Positions 42,344 to 53,100 are shown, counted from the first letter of the stretch. The stretch: DNA of 64,000 bases from PALSA-243 sp963743705 (GCA_963743705.1 CAVUQS010000014.1:496001-560000), one strand, 5' to 3'. The notes: generated by a model from the letters alone, not told the origin. Numbers and translations are program-made.

Positions 42344-44587
42344 CTATCGTGCGGGCAGCGCAAATGCGACATAAACTTTCTCTCCCGCAGGCGGATTCAC
42401 TCCGCCTGGAGCCATCCGGGCGCCGGCGGGAAAGCTCGGTCCACCGACGAGTGAAAAGAGAATGTACTCTCGCCCGTTCACCTCATATACCGCCGGAACG
42501 CCGACGGCGCTGTTGGGAACATCGCGCGCGTACACCACCTTGCCCGTCTCCTCGTCGAGCGCGTATAGCTTGCCCTGGTTATCGACAAAGATCACGAGGC
42601 CGCCGGCGGTCACCACGAACCCGCTTTTCGGCGACACGTTTCCGCGCAGCTTGTCGCTCGGACCCGCCTGTGGCATATCGCCATACGGCGTCTGCCACAT
42701 GATCTTGCCGGTGTTCAGGTCGTACGCCGTAATCGTGCTCCATGGCGGCGTAATGATGTAGCCTTCCGTCCCATAGCCCGTCTTGTAGCGCGGGGGCGGC
42801 GGCGTAATGTCCGGCGGATAGTCGGGCTCTAGCTGTTGCGTCAGCGCGATGCCTGAAACTCCCGTCCCTGGCGGCGCCTGCTCGGACTTATCCAGGAATT
42901 CGATCACGTCGGTAATCGCCTCCGCGTTCATGGTTGGAAACGCCGGCATGCCGCCCTTGCCGTTCTTCACGATCTTGCGGATCGCGTCCGCGCCCAACCG
43001 CTTCACGGCATCATTGACCGCGGGCCCGCGATCGCCCTTCAGATCGGGACCATGACACTTCTCGCAAGAGCCCTCATAAATCGTGCGGCCAAAGCGCAGC
43101 GCCATCGGCGGACCACCGGCCGCGCCGCGTCCGCCGCGTCCGCGCCCGCCCGGCTCAGTGTGGCTCGGAATCGTGCCGCCGGAATTCTCCGCGGTCGATT
43201 CCCCCGCCTTGACCATCTTCATAATCGAGGGGTGGTCCTTCGATTCCACAAACACCATACCCTTGGCGGCATCCGCGCCGCTGTCCCAAAAGTACGGACC
43301 TCCGTTCACGCCTGGGATCGACATCGTATCGGTCAGACCGGTCGGGGTAAAAATGCCCTTATTCTGAATCTTGGAGAAACGCTCCTTCCAGTGCGTCTGC
43401 TCCTCGGAAGTCATGAAGCCGAAGTACAGATCCTTCGCGGTCATGCTCTGCCGCGCAAACGGAGGCGGCAGGGTTGGGAAAGGCTGGGTCGGCGAAGTCC
43501 ACTCGCCGGGCACTTCCGATTTCGGAACAGGCCGCTCTTCGATTGGCCACAGTGGCTTCCCCGTCACGCGGTCGAACACGTAAAGGAAGCCGTTTTTCGA
43601 AGCCAGTGCAACGACATCCACGCTCTTGCCATCGTGCTTGACGGTCGCCAGTTGGGGCGCCGCGGTGGGATCGTAATCCCAGATATCGTGGTGTACCGTC
43701 TGGAAATGCCAAAGATGCTTGCCGGTGCGCGCATCGAGAGCCAGCAAACAGTCGGCGAATAAGTCGTCACCCGGGCGATCGCCGCCATAGAGTTCATACT
43801 TCGGGGATGACACCGGAAAATACGCGATTCCGCGCTTCTCATCTACCGTGATCTCGCCCCACACATCCACGCCGCCCATGTACTTATAGGCGTCTTTCGG
43901 CCACGTGTCATACCCAGGTTCGCCTTCATGCGGAATTGTGTGAAAGACCCAGGCCAGCTTGCCTGTCTGCACGTCGAAGGCTCGCAGGTCTCCCGGCGGC
44001 GCCAAATATCCTTCGCCCGGAAAGCTTCCGAGTATGATCAGATTCTCAAAGATCCGGCCCGCGGTTCGCGAAGCCAGCGGAATCGGGGCGCGATCGATGC
44101 CGATCTTCAGATCCAGCTTGCCGTGTTCGGCGAACGAATCAATCGTCTTTCCCGTCAGCGCATCGATCGCCCAGAGATAGCCGCCCGAGGTGACCAATAT
44201 GCGGCGGTCTTTGCGGTCCTTACTTTCCCAGTAATTTCCGCCGCGCTGGCCTCCGATTCCGCCCCGGCCGCCGGCGCCGAACGAGTGAGTCCACACCTCC
44301 TTGCCCGTCGTCGCATCCAAAGCCACCAAGGCGCCGCCTTGGGCCGAGATGTACGCGATGTTATCGATCACAAGCGGACAAAAGACGGAATTGCCGTCCC
44401 CCGCCGAATATGTCCACGCCGCTTCGATCCGGCTCACATTCGCAACGTTGATTTGCTTGAGCGGCGAATAGTGCGAGCCTTCCGGGCCGCCGAGATAATC
44501 CTTCCAGTTCACGCCTTCTTTCTGCGCGAACGCCGTAGCTGCTGAGAAGACGAACAGCGCCAAAGCTGTTAGAGTGCCATGTCTCAT
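42344..44587 (-). CDS. PQQ-dependent dehydrogenase with inserted cytochrome c domain (quinohaemoprotein)
   Basis: 747-residue periplasmic enzyme with a signal peptide (MRHGTLTALALFVFSAATAFA). The PQQ beta-propeller blades are seen as repeated AxDxxTGKxxW units (ALDATTGKEVWTHSFG, AFDVQTGKLAWVFHTIP, AYDLNTGKIMWQTPYG). A c-type cytochrome domain with the haem site CEKCH is inserted at about residues 490-600, before the last blades. The family oxidises sugars or alcohols and passes electrons to the haem. DPTAAPQLATV matches the membrane-glucose-dehydrogenase-like group. It is 11 bases after the isomerase-like gene and 31 bases before the FG-GAP gene. The substrate is not determined. Confidence 0.9.
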   Translation of the reverse strand: MRHGTLTALALFVFSAATAFAQKEGVNWKDYLGGPEGSHYSPLKQINVANVSRIEAAWTYSAGDGNSVFCPLVIDNIAYISAQGGALVALDATTGKEVWTHSFGAGGRGGIGGQRGGNYWESKDRKDRRILVTSGGYLWAIDALTGKTIDSFAEHGKLDLKIGIDRAPIPLASRTAGRIFENLIILGSFPGEGYLAPPGDLRAFDVQTGKLAWVFHTIPHEGEPGYDTWPKDAYKYMGGVDVWGEITVDEKRGIAYFPVSSPKYELYGGDRPGDDLFADCLLALDARTGKHLWHFQTVHHDIWDYDPTAAPQLATVKHDGKSVDVVALASKNGFLYVFDRVTGKPLWPIEERPVPKSEVPGEWTSPTQPFPTLPPPFARQSMTAKDLYFGFMTSEEQTHWKERFSKIQNKGIFTPTGLTDTMSIPGVNGGPYFWDSGADAAKGMVFVESKDHPSIMKMVKAGESTAENSGGTIPSHTEPGGRGRGGRGAAGGPPMALRFGRTIYEGSCEKCHGPDLKGDRGPAVNDAVKRLGADAIRKIVKNGKGGMPAFPTMNAEAITDVIEFLDKSEQAPPGTGVSGIALTQQLEPDYPPDITPPPPRYKTGYGTEGYIITPPWSTITAYDLNTGKIMWQTPYGDMPQAGPSDKLRGNVSPKSGFVVTAGGLVIFVDNQGKLYALDEETGKVVYARDVPNSAVGVPAVYEVNGREYILFSLVGGPSFPAGARMAPGGVNPPAGEKVYVAFALPAR

Positions 44588-44598
44588 AAGAGTTCCGG

Positions 44599-45579
44599 TT
44601 ACACGTTCCGCAAGGCGACGCCCTGCTTTTCGAGGTATGACTTCGCGATGGCCGCCGTCTCCAGTGCAGTCATCGGCATACGCGGCGCGCCATCGAGTTC
44701 CACCATAATCATTCCGGCCAGAGTCCTGCCGTCCATCATGTCCAGAATGGCTGGAATGTCCACTTTGCCCTGTCCCAGCGGGCAGTAGCCGACGAAATAC
44801 TCGCCGCCGTTGTAATCCTTAAGATGCATGTGATTCACGATCGGCAGGAAGTCCTTCACTACCTGAACCGGATCGGAGCCGCCCTTCTGAAGCTGCCCGA
44901 TATCGGGGCCGAACTTGACGACTCGCGTATCGACCGATTCCATCACCGCGTAAGTCTCCTCGCGCGACTCGATGCACGTTCCCGTGTGTTGATGCAGGCA
45001 TCCCGTCAGACCGATATCCGCCAGAGCCTTGCCGTATTCGTTCAACGTCGTAACGATGTCGCTCTTATGTTCCTTGAAATTATAGGAGTCGCGCCGGACG
45101 CCATTGGGCCCGATCGTCACTACTTTGCCGCCGTACTTCTTCAGCAGTTTCGCCCACTCGAGCGATTGCACAATGCTGTCGCGGCGCTGCGCCGGGTCGA
45201 GCAGATCCGGGCCGCCATACGCCGATATCAGCGGGAGCTTGTATTTCTCAATCAACGGCGCCATCCCGCCGTTCTCTTCCATGGCTTGGATTTGCCAACT
45301 GAACAACTCGAGGCCGTAAAATCCGAGACCGCTGATGTCTTGGAAGATCTGCCCGATATAGGCCGGATCCACGCGCCTGGGACCGCCGGTTCCGCGCCCG
45401 GGCGGCGGAGCTCCGTTGCTAACCGCCGGACGTGGCGCCGGAGGCGCCACCCATGTGATACCGGTGTGGCCGATCTTCACGTTTCTCTTGCGCTGGGCAA
45501 CGCTCGCCAACGGTGAAGCCAACGCCGCGGTCAGTCCGGCGGCTTTCAGAAAGTCACGACGTTCGATCTTTGTACGCAT
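44599..45579 (-). CDS. Tat-exported sugar phosphate isomerase/epimerase-like TIM-barrel protein
   Basis: About 326 residues of the xylose-isomerase-like TIM barrel (AP-endonuclease 2) superfamily. The N-terminus carries a Tat-type signal (ERRDFLKAAGLTAALASPLA). Barrel motifs include YGLELFSWQIQAMEE, ISAYGGPDLLDPAQRRDSI, GLTGCLHQHTGTCIESREE and VNHMHLKDYNGGEYFVGY, with metal-binding His and Glu residues. GAGGAAG sits seven bases before ATG 45579, inside the end of the upstream gene. Exported members occur with PQQ enzymes and DUF1080 proteins in acidobacteria and planctomycetes, possibly in 3-keto-sugar breakdown; that link is inferred. Confidence 0.85.
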   Translation of the reverse strand: MRTKIERRDFLKAAGLTAALASPLASVAQRKRNVKIGHTGITWVAPPAPRPAVSNGAPPPGRGTGGPRRVDPAYIGQIFQDISGLGFYGLELFSWQIQAMEENGGMAPLIEKYKLPLISAYGGPDLLDPAQRRDSIVQSLEWAKLLKKYGGKVVTIGPNGVRRDSYNFKEHKSDIVTTLNEYGKALADIGLTGCLHQHTGTCIESREETYAVMESVDTRVVKFGPDIGQLQKGGSDPVQVVKDFLPIVNHMHLKDYNGGEYFVGYCPLGQGKVDIPAILDMMDGRTLAGMIMVELDGAPRMPMTALETAAIAKSYLEKQGVALRNV

Positions 45580-45590
45580 ATTCGTCTTCC

Positions 45591-47606
45591 TCAATGTCCG
45601 GGCCCGCTCAGCCGCTCTCTCAGGAATCGTGCCTGAGGACTATCCTTTCCGAGAGTGTGCTCATAAATCGCGAGCGCCTGCTTCAACAGCGCCGCCCCGG
45701 CGGCCGATTGTCCAGCTTCGTTCATCAACATTCCCAGATTCGCGATGTCTGCCGCCGTCTCCGGCCGGTCCGGACCATACAGTGCGGCGTCGATGCCGAT
45801 GGCGCGCCGATAGAGCAACCCGGCATCCCGCAGCCGCTTTTGATTCCAGAGGACGTCGGCCAGGTTGGTGCAGGTCATCGCCAACTGAGTGCTCTCCGGG
45901 CCGAACTTCTCTTCCGAAAGGGAAAGCGCGGCTCGTTCCAGTTTTTCGGCCTCATCCAATTGCTTGCGTCCCTCGAGCAGGTTCCCAAGGGCGTTCAGGA
46001 CCGTTACGGTGACTTGCGGATCAGCTCCCGGCGCAGCCTGCTGAATGGAAAGCGCGCGGCGCAAGAGCGGCTCGGCTTCCCCATCGCGGTTGCGCGCGCG
46101 CAAGGCGAGCGCATACTCCTGCAACAGAAGAGCAACCCGGGGCGAGTCGGCTCCAGAGGCTTTCTCCTCCGATATGACGGCGTTTCGGGAATAAATGTCG
46201 GCGTGCTCAGGATCCATCCCGGCGAGCTTCGCGAAAGACCGTGCAGCGACGCGCGGGTTGTGTCCTTGGGCGGCCTGCCTGAAATACTCAAACGCTTCTT
46301 TGGGCTTGCCTTGAGCCTCGAACGCGAGCGCCAAGCTCTCCCGATCGGCGTCGAGCGCCGGATCTGAATTATGCCCGTCGAGGGCAACCGCGCGCTGCAA
46401 CGGCGCTGCGGCCTCCGCGCTCTTTTGGATCTGGAGAAGAAACCGCCCGAAATCTGCGGCCGCGTGCGCCGTCTTCGCGCTATCAGGACCCGATTCGCGC
46501 TGTCTTTCGGCCAGCGCCTGGGCATATACGGGCGCGATCGTCGAGGGGTCGGCCGGCACAATCATTCCTTTGGCGGATTCGTCTTTGACCAATACCGGAC
46601 GCAAGTCTGTCACAGCCCGCTTCGAAGGAACCAGATTGCTCTTGTGCGGGTCATAGATGCCGATCCAGTGATTTGTGAACTTCAGGTTTGCGCTGGTTGC
46701 GACTTGCGGCATATGGCACCCGACGCAACTGCGCGCTGCGACCGGGGTCGTGTGCACGGCCTTCGCGTGACACGACATGCAGTGCGCGTCATATGCCGAC
46801 GCGGCTGTTTTCAGAGGCTGATGAGGATCATGGCACGTCAGACAGGAGAGGGCGCCGTTGCTGTTGCGGAAACAAGCGGCGCGGTGAAGGTACGACGGTT
46901 GATGGCGCACATTCCAGGCGTTGCTCCAATCCGTCTCGTCGTCCAACTCGCTCGCCTGGCGATGGCAAGCGCCGCATAGCGTATTAATCTGGACCGCGCT
47001 CAGGCGTTTGGGATTCTGAATCGCGCCCTTGCCGCCCGATTGGGCGTGCGCGAGCCCGGGACCATGGCAGGACTCGCAGTGGACGCCAGGCTCACTCGGC
47101 TGGATCTGGAATTTCGCCCCGAGGGTGATGGGTCCTGTCGAATGACAACGGAAGCAGCGAAGAGCTGTCGCTACCGGATCGAAAGTGCGATAGACCAAGT
47201 CCGCGGAAGAGGCATGGCCGGGGGTCGGGGCGAGAGATTTCGTCGCGGCGTAATAACTCAGGCCATGTTCAGCGATGGTCTCCTCCCCGGTCTGGCTGGT
47301 CCATGTAATAGCCTTAGTGCCCGCGCCGAAGGCCCACTGAGAGTGGCTTCCAGGACCCGGATCCGTCGCCTGGGCCGGCCTCAGAGCATGTGCGTGCGCG
47401 GTCTTCGATTGCGATTCAAACTGAGCGGCGTGGCACTTCCCGCAGACTGCGCTGCCGGCATATCCCGAAGCCGTATCCGCGCCGGCAGCGGGCATGGGCC
47501 ACCCGGCGATTACCAGCGCGGTAAGACATCGAAGAAGAAGCCTGGGCGTGGCTTTTGCAGTCCGGGGAAGAAACTCCATCCAGCTAAATACGATATACCC
47601 CTTCAT
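45591..47606 (-). CDS. Seven-haem c-type cytochrome with TPR repeats
   Basis: 671-residue periplasmic protein. After a signal-like segment (LLLRCLTALVIAGWPMPAAGA) the first 300 residues carry seven CxxCH haem sites: CGKCH, CFRCH, CESCH, CGACH, CLTCH, CMSCH and CVGCH, in the cytochrome c554/DmsE-like spacing with several distal histidines. From about 360 on there are TPRs (ARNRDGEAEPLLRRALSIQ, NLGMLMNEAGQSAAGAALLK). It presumably shuttles electrons in the periplasm and docks partner proteins by the TPRs. The gene starts eight bases after the TPR/multi-TM gene and ends just ahead of the isomerase-like gene. ATG 47579 is an alternative start. Confidence 0.88.
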   Translation of the reverse strand: MKGYIVFSWMEFLPRTAKATPRLLLRCLTALVIAGWPMPAAGADTASGYAGSAVCGKCHAAQFESQSKTAHAHALRPAQATDPGPGSHSQWAFGAGTKAITWTSQTGEETIAEHGLSYYAATKSLAPTPGHASSADLVYRTFDPVATALRCFRCHSTGPITLGAKFQIQPSEPGVHCESCHGPGLAHAQSGGKGAIQNPKRLSAVQINTLCGACHRQASELDDETDWSNAWNVRHQPSYLHRAACFRNSNGALSCLTCHDPHQPLKTAASAYDAHCMSCHAKAVHTTPVAARSCVGCHMPQVATSANLKFTNHWIGIYDPHKSNLVPSKRAVTDLRPVLVKDESAKGMIVPADPSTIAPVYAQALAERQRESGPDSAKTAHAAADFGRFLLQIQKSAEAAAPLQRAVALDGHNSDPALDADRESLALAFEAQGKPKEAFEYFRQAAQGHNPRVAARSFAKLAGMDPEHADIYSRNAVISEEKASGADSPRVALLLQEYALALRARNRDGEAEPLLRRALSIQQAAPGADPQVTVTVLNALGNLLEGRKQLDEAEKLERAALSLSEEKFGPESTQLAMTCTNLADVLWNQKRLRDAGLLYRRAIGIDAALYGPDRPETAADIANLGMLMNEAGQSAAGAALLKQALAIYEHTLGKDSPQARFLRERLSGPGH

Positions 47607-47613
47607 CCACGGC

Positions 47614-49974
47614 TCACTTTCGACCCGCGCGCAACCGGTTCACCAGTTGCTGTAGCTTCGGATCGGGCCTGATCCGAAGCGCCGCTTCATACTGAGCGAT
47701 GGCGCCCGGCGACTGGCCGGGCAGTTGCGACAGGGCGTTTCCCAGGTTGAAATGCGCCTCGGCTAGATCGGGATTGATGCGCAGCGCCGCTTCAAAGTGG
47801 GCGATCGCTTCCGGCAACCGCCCCCCGGAATTCACCAGCGCCAGTCCCAGGTTATTGTGTGCTGTCGCGTTGCCGGGTTCAAGGCGCAGCGCCACATCAT
47901 ATTCGGCAATGGCGTCCGGCAGGCGGCCGGGCATTCGCGACAGGGCGTTTCCCAGGTTGAAGTGCGCCATCGCGTAGTCGGGATTGATCCGCAATACCAC
48001 TTCATACTGGGCAACGGCGTCCGGCAGGCGCCCCGGCAGTTGCGACAGGGCGTTTCCCAGGTTGAGGTGCGCTGGCGCGGCGCCGGGCTCCAGGCGCAAC
48101 ACCGCCTCATACTGGGCGATGGCGTCCGGCAGGCGGCCCGGCAGTTGCGACAGGGCGTTTCCCAGGTTGAGGTGCGCCGCAGCAAGATCGGGATCGGCCC
48201 GCAACGCCGCTTCATACTCGGCCACCGCCTCCAGCCACCGCCCGCCGGAATTGGCGAGTGCCAGTCCCAGATTGTTGTGCGCTGCCGCGTCGCCGGGCTC
48301 CAGGCGCAACACGGCTTCATACTGGGCGATGGCGTCCGGCAGGCGGCCGGGCAGTTGCGTCAGGGCGTTTCCCAGGTTGTAATGCGCCTCGGCGTAATCG
48401 GGGTCGATACGCAGGGCCGCCTGAAACTCGGCGATGGCGTCCGGCAGGCGGCCGGGCAGTTGCGCCAGGGCGCTCCCCAGATTGCTGTGCGCTGCGGCGT
48501 AATTGGGGTCAATCCGCAGCGCTGTTTGTAACTCGGCTATGGCGTCCAGCAGGCGGCCGGGCAGTTGCGTCAGGGCCTGCCCCAGGTTGTTGTGGACCCT
48601 CGCGCTTCCCGGACAAACTTCCTCGGCGCTGGTCCAGAGGCTGCGGTCATCGAGCCAGTCGGAATTCCGGGCATAGGTCCGCGTGGCACATGCCAGGCAT
48701 AGGAGCCCCATCGCAACCCATATCGCCCGCATGTCCAAGAACTGCGGGCGTGGGATTTTCCGGCCGAGCATGCAGATGGCCGCGACCACGCACCCGGCCA
48801 AGCCGATTGAAGGCAAATAAACGAACCGCTCGGCCATGATGCTCCCGATGAGAATCGCCAGATTGGACGTCGGGGCGAGCGCCACGAAAAAGAAAGCCAG
48901 GAAGAAGAATAGCGGCTTGTTCGCGCGGTACGAGCGCACAGCCAGCAGAGCGGCGCCCAGGCAAAATGCCAGCGCGATTAGCGCCTTCGCGTCCTCCCAC
49001 TGCGTTGGATGCCAGCCAAATAGTGGGACTGCATTATAGGAATAATCCGCCGACAGGCGGGCCGGCCAGATGAACAGCCACAGATACTTGCCGATTACTT
49101 TGATAGCCGTGAGCCGCGCCGTCCAGAAACCGGCGCTCGTCAGGGGATTGTCGCCGAAGGGAGCCAGAATATGCACATGCAGCGTACCGCGCAAATATAA
49201 ATACGCGGCAAATGGCAGCGCCAGCGCGGCGTAGGCCGGCGCACGCGCCCGCCAAGGCGCTCGCTTTAGCCATGTCAGGTCGTAGAGGAGCATGATTGCG
49301 GGCAGGATGGCGGCATTCTCCTTGGAGAAAATCCCGGCCGTTTGAGCGGCCACCGTGCCCGCTACCCAGAATGCCTTGCGCCACCCGGCGGCGGTGGCGC
49401 TTTTTACGTAACACAGCAAACCTGCCAGCACACCGAAGGCGGCTAACAGGTCGGCGCGGCCCACGATATTGGTGACCGATTCGGTGAGGAGGGGATGCAG
49501 TCCCCAGACGGCTGCCAGGGCAAAAGCCGGCGCGGCCGTCCCCAACACCAATATGCCCAGCAGGTAGACGAGCGAAACATTCACTTCGTGCAGCGTGAGA
49601 TTCACCCAATGATAGCCAGCCGGGGCCGTCCCATTTCCAAAGATGGCGTAATTCAGCAGGTAGGAGAAAGTAGTGAGCGGGCGATACAGTCCCAAGGTGG
49701 AGCTGCCGTGCCAATACGGTCCGGTAAGAATGAGCCAAAGGTTTTGCGGGGTCACCGCGTGGACGCGGGCATCCTCCGAAATCACGGCGGCGCTGTCGAA
49801 CACCAGGCCCGTCTGGAAGGAATTGGAATACGCCGTCAAGACCAAGGCCCAAAGCGCCAACATGCGCCATGCGTGCCGCCGCCAGGCGGGATGCGCCGCC
49901 TGGATAGAGGAGGCTTCCCGCGCGACCGGTAGCGCGGCTCTGTGCGATCGCCGCGGCTTGCGAGTCTCTTTCAT
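47614..49974 (-). CDS. Multi-TM protein with 35-residue TPR array (TMTC/glycosyltransferase-like)
   Basis: About 786 residues. The N-terminal half has some ten transmembrane helices with GT-C-like features: GLVFDSAAVISED (acidic loop), YRPLTTFSYLLNYAIFG, ESVTNIVGRADLLAAFG, IMAERFVYLPSIGL. This is the plan of eukaryotic TMTC O-mannosyltransferases and bacterial homologues. The C-terminal half has nine TPR units of unusual 35-residue length (AHxNLGxALxQLPGRLPDAI). It could glycosylate exported proteins, which is inferred. ATG 49974 is used, with GTG 49992 an alternative. It is the first gene of the probable five-gene operon ending with the FG-GAP gene. Confidence 0.8.
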   Translation of the reverse strand: MKETRKPRRSHRAALPVAREASSIQAAHPAWRRHAWRMLALWALVLTAYSNSFQTGLVFDSAAVISEDARVHAVTPQNLWLILTGPYWHGSSTLGLYRPLTTFSYLLNYAIFGNGTAPAGYHWVNLTLHEVNVSLVYLLGILVLGTAAPAFALAAVWGLHPLLTESVTNIVGRADLLAAFGVLAGLLCYVKSATAAGWRKAFWVAGTVAAQTAGIFSKENAAILPAIMLLYDLTWLKRAPWRARAPAYAALALPFAAYLYLRGTLHVHILAPFGDNPLTSAGFWTARLTAIKVIGKYLWLFIWPARLSADYSYNAVPLFGWHPTQWEDAKALIALAFCLGAALLAVRSYRANKPLFFFLAFFFVALAPTSNLAILIGSIMAERFVYLPSIGLAGCVVAAICMLGRKIPRPQFLDMRAIWVAMGLLCLACATRTYARNSDWLDDRSLWTSAEEVCPGSARVHNNLGQALTQLPGRLLDAIAELQTALRIDPNYAAAHSNLGSALAQLPGRLPDAIAEFQAALRIDPDYAEAHYNLGNALTQLPGRLPDAIAQYEAVLRLEPGDAAAHNNLGLALANSGGRWLEAVAEYEAALRADPDLAAAHLNLGNALSQLPGRLPDAIAQYEAVLRLEPGAAPAHLNLGNALSQLPGRLPDAVAQYEVVLRINPDYAMAHFNLGNALSRMPGRLPDAIAEYDVALRLEPGNATAHNNLGLALVNSGGRLPEAIAHFEAALRINPDLAEAHFNLGNALSQLPGQSPGAIAQYEAALRIRPDPKLQQLVNRLRAGRK
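47655..48605 (-). repeat. Tandem 105-bp repeats encoding the TPR array
   Basis: About nine tandem copies with a 105-base period, the strongest conservation being the segment complementary to CAGTTGCCGGGCCGCCTGCC. Neighbouring copies (48040-48340) are almost identical in sequence, showing recent unequal exchange or gene conversion. It is coding sequence, not CRISPR. Confidence 0.85.
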
Positions 49975-50026
49975 TGACAAATGAGGCGGCACATCAAGAT
50001 TCGCAAACGCCCCTTACATTCGATAC

Positions 50027-50053
50027 GCGGCGCGGAGGATCTCCCCGCGCCGC
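50027..50053. other. GC-rich hairpin downstream of the Oar receptor gene
   Basis: GCGGCGCGG and CCGCGCCGC form a perfect 9-bp stem with a nine-base loop, 50 bases after the stop of the Oar receptor gene on the minus strand. No T-run follows, so it is a hairpin that may end or stabilise the message, not a canonical terminator. Confidence 0.55.
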
Positions 50054-50102
50054 CCATGCCTCGCAGCCTGTAGCCTTTCCGAGTGATTTCCAGCTCAGGA
50101 TA

Positions 50103-53100
50103 CTAGAACGTCACCCGCGCCGATAGTTGCAACAGTCTCGGCTGATTTTGCTGCGCTGTAATCCATCCCGTGGTTGGGTTCGCCGCTGTGGTTATGCTGG
50201 TGTTCGGTTGGCTGAACTGAACCCGGTTGAACAGGTTGTAGATCTCCACCCGAATCTGTAGATTGACACGCTCTGTAATCACCGTTTTCTTCCCCAGGGA
50301 GGCGTCGAAATTGTTGATGCCCGGCCCACGGAGCACGGGATCAGTCGAGCTTTCACCCCCAAGCGTATAAGCAGCCGGAACAGTGAAACACGCGGTGTTG
50401 AAATAGCCGAACAGCCGCGACTGGATCGGGCCGCTGAGCTGGGGATTACAGCCAGGCACCACATTGGGGCGTCGGCCGTAGCCAGTGGCATTGGCGGTCC
50501 CGGTTGCGGTCAAGGCCAGCGGGAAGCCGTCCCCGAAGGTGGAAATTCCGCTCACGGTCCAGCCGCCAACCAGTTTCTTTTCGATGCCAGGGCCGGCATT
50601 TAGGAATTTCTGACCCGGGCCGAACGGGAGATCGAGCGCATAGCTTATGGTGAGCCGCGAGCGGGCGTCGAAGCCCGACAGCGATTTTTCCGCGGCTATA
50701 TTGTACGGGTTCTGAACGCCGGGGGTGGGACCCAAGCCCCCATTCAGCCACGTGGTCAGTGTCGAGACATCGGCCATGAGCTTGGAAAAAGTGTAGCTCG
50801 CCAACAAGGTGCCGCCCTGCTTGAAACGCTTCTCGAACTTCATCTGCAGGGCATGATAGGTCGAGGTTCCGATATTCACGTTGGCTTCCGAAAAGCCGGT
50901 GTATTCGGGGAAAGGCAGGAGGAGTTGCTGCAGTTGCACGGTTGGTTGCGAGAGCGCTCCGGTCGTCACGACCTTGGCGAAGGGATTGGGTACCAGGCTA
51001 GTCAGAGCGTTTCCCAGCGCCAAATCTGACTGCGGAACAGCGTCCACATTCAAATTTGAGCCCGGACCCGGCAGATGTTTGCCAGCCGAAAACACGTAGG
51101 CGGCCTCGAGGGCCGCGCCGCCCGGTAACTGGCGCTGCACGGCGATATTCGCCTGCTCCTGGTAGGGGTAGCGAAGAGTCCCGAGCGTCATTCCGCCGAG
51201 CGAGCCGCCAAGCAACTCTGCCTCCCCCGCCGCGTGGGAATAGTTGGCAGGTGTTTGCAATATGCCGGTCGGAAACGGATTGCTGATGGGGTTGGCGAGT
51301 GTGACGCCGCCGTCCACCGACGCCACCCCATTAGTGACGAATTGATTGATCGACTGCCCAAATGGCGCGTTACTGAAATAAGTAGTGGGCGGGAGATAAT
51401 AAATTCCCCCGGCGGCTCGGATCACGGTCTTGTCGTTCAGGCGGTAGGCCAGGCCCAACCGAGGAGAGAAAAGTTTGAAGTGTTCCGTCTGGTTGCCTGA
51501 CTCCGGATGTGAAGGAGTGTTAACGAAATCCACGTTGCCCATGATCGGCTGGCCATTCAGCGTAATTCCGTCCGCTGCCAAAGCCGAATTGATTTCGTTC
51601 GGGTTGATGGAAGCATTGCGGTTATACCGCTCCGTGTAGACGCCAGGGATCTCATAGCGCAGGCCCAGCGTCGCGGTCAGTCTGGGCGTGGCCTGCCAAG
51701 TGTCCTGAACATAATACCCCTGGTAGTGTATAGATTGCCAGGGGAAGGAGAAGGCCGACACGCTGTAGGCGGACCCGAACCCCAGCAGCATCGAAGCCAT
51801 ACCGTTGCCGCTGGCGCCGCAAGCGAGAGCGTTCGAGCACGTACCGGTGATGGCGGTTGAGAGCGAGCCGCCATCGAAGTTCTGGTAGTAACCGTTCTGC
51901 TGGTCGCGCCAGTCGCTGCCGACTTTGATAGTGTGCTTGCCCTTCACCCAACTCAGGCTGGGCGCGAGTAAATAGGAGTCTTCGGTGGACAGAATGTGCA
52001 GACCGCTCGGCACGGTATAGCCGGCTATGCCGATGCTCGGAACCGCGGTGCCCGGACCGCCATGGGCAATTGGAAGCAGCGTATCCATATACGCCGGAAG
52101 GTCGAACGTCTTGCTTTCATCGATATTCGCGTACGACTCTAAGCGCTGATACGGAAAGCGCACGTAAGACGCGCGGACGTCGAAAATGAGGGTGGGAGAG
52201 ATCAGATAGGTCACCCCAAGGACGCCCTGGGTGGTGGTGAACTCCTCCGGAGAGTAAGGATCGTTCGCGTAATTTCCGTTGCCCATGGGCGCGCAGGGGT
52301 TGGCCTGCGAATGCCAGCGCGAAAAGCGCCCGAACATCCGAAGCTTGTCGCTCATGTTATAGTCGCCGCGAGCGGTTTCTTGGTTGTTGTTCCCGCCGAC
52401 CTGGCAGACCGTACTAAAGTTGTTGGCTGCCGTATACTGCACCCCCGGCACGTTGGGTCTCCCAGTGATCGGAAAGTTCAATATGGCCAAGCCAGTCGCG
52501 TTGAACCGGTTGACCGGAATGACGTTGCCGGGGAATGGATTACGCGCCGGCCCGGCGCTGTACGACTGTGCCGCAACCCCACCCGGGCAGGGGGAGTTAT
52601 TGCTCGTGCCGCATTGCGTCAGCGGATCGTAGATCGGGATAATCGCGTTCGAAGCGTTTCTGAAACCCGAAAAGTCTCCGTTATACATGCCCGGAAGCGG
52701 AACGGTCCCAAGGTAATTCGCTCCCTGGCGGCCGTAATAGTTTTCCCAGCCGAAGAAGCCGAAGAGCTTGTTCTTCTTTACGGGCCCACCAACATCGGCT
52801 CCGTACTGGTTCTGGTGGACCGGCGCTTTCCCGATACCGGTTGCGTTATTAAAGAAGAGGTTGGCGTCCAGGTCGGTGTTGCGGAAATACTCATACGCGG
52901 CGCCGTGGAATGTGTTGGTACCCGACTTCGAAGAGATGTTGATGACGCCGCCCGAGTACCGGCCGTATTCGGCGCTGTTGCTGTTGCTCTCCACACGGAA
53001 CTCGGAAACCACGTCCGGGCTCGGCACCATGTTCACAAGGTTGCCGAGGACGGAGTTGTTCGGAACGCCGTCGTAAAACGTCGCCCCCTGGTTCGCCATG

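Noticed and set aside
47655..48605. Regularly spaced repeats as a CRISPR array
   Set aside because: Repeats are contiguous 105-bp coding units in frame with TPR sequence, with no unique spacers of constant size and no cas genes.
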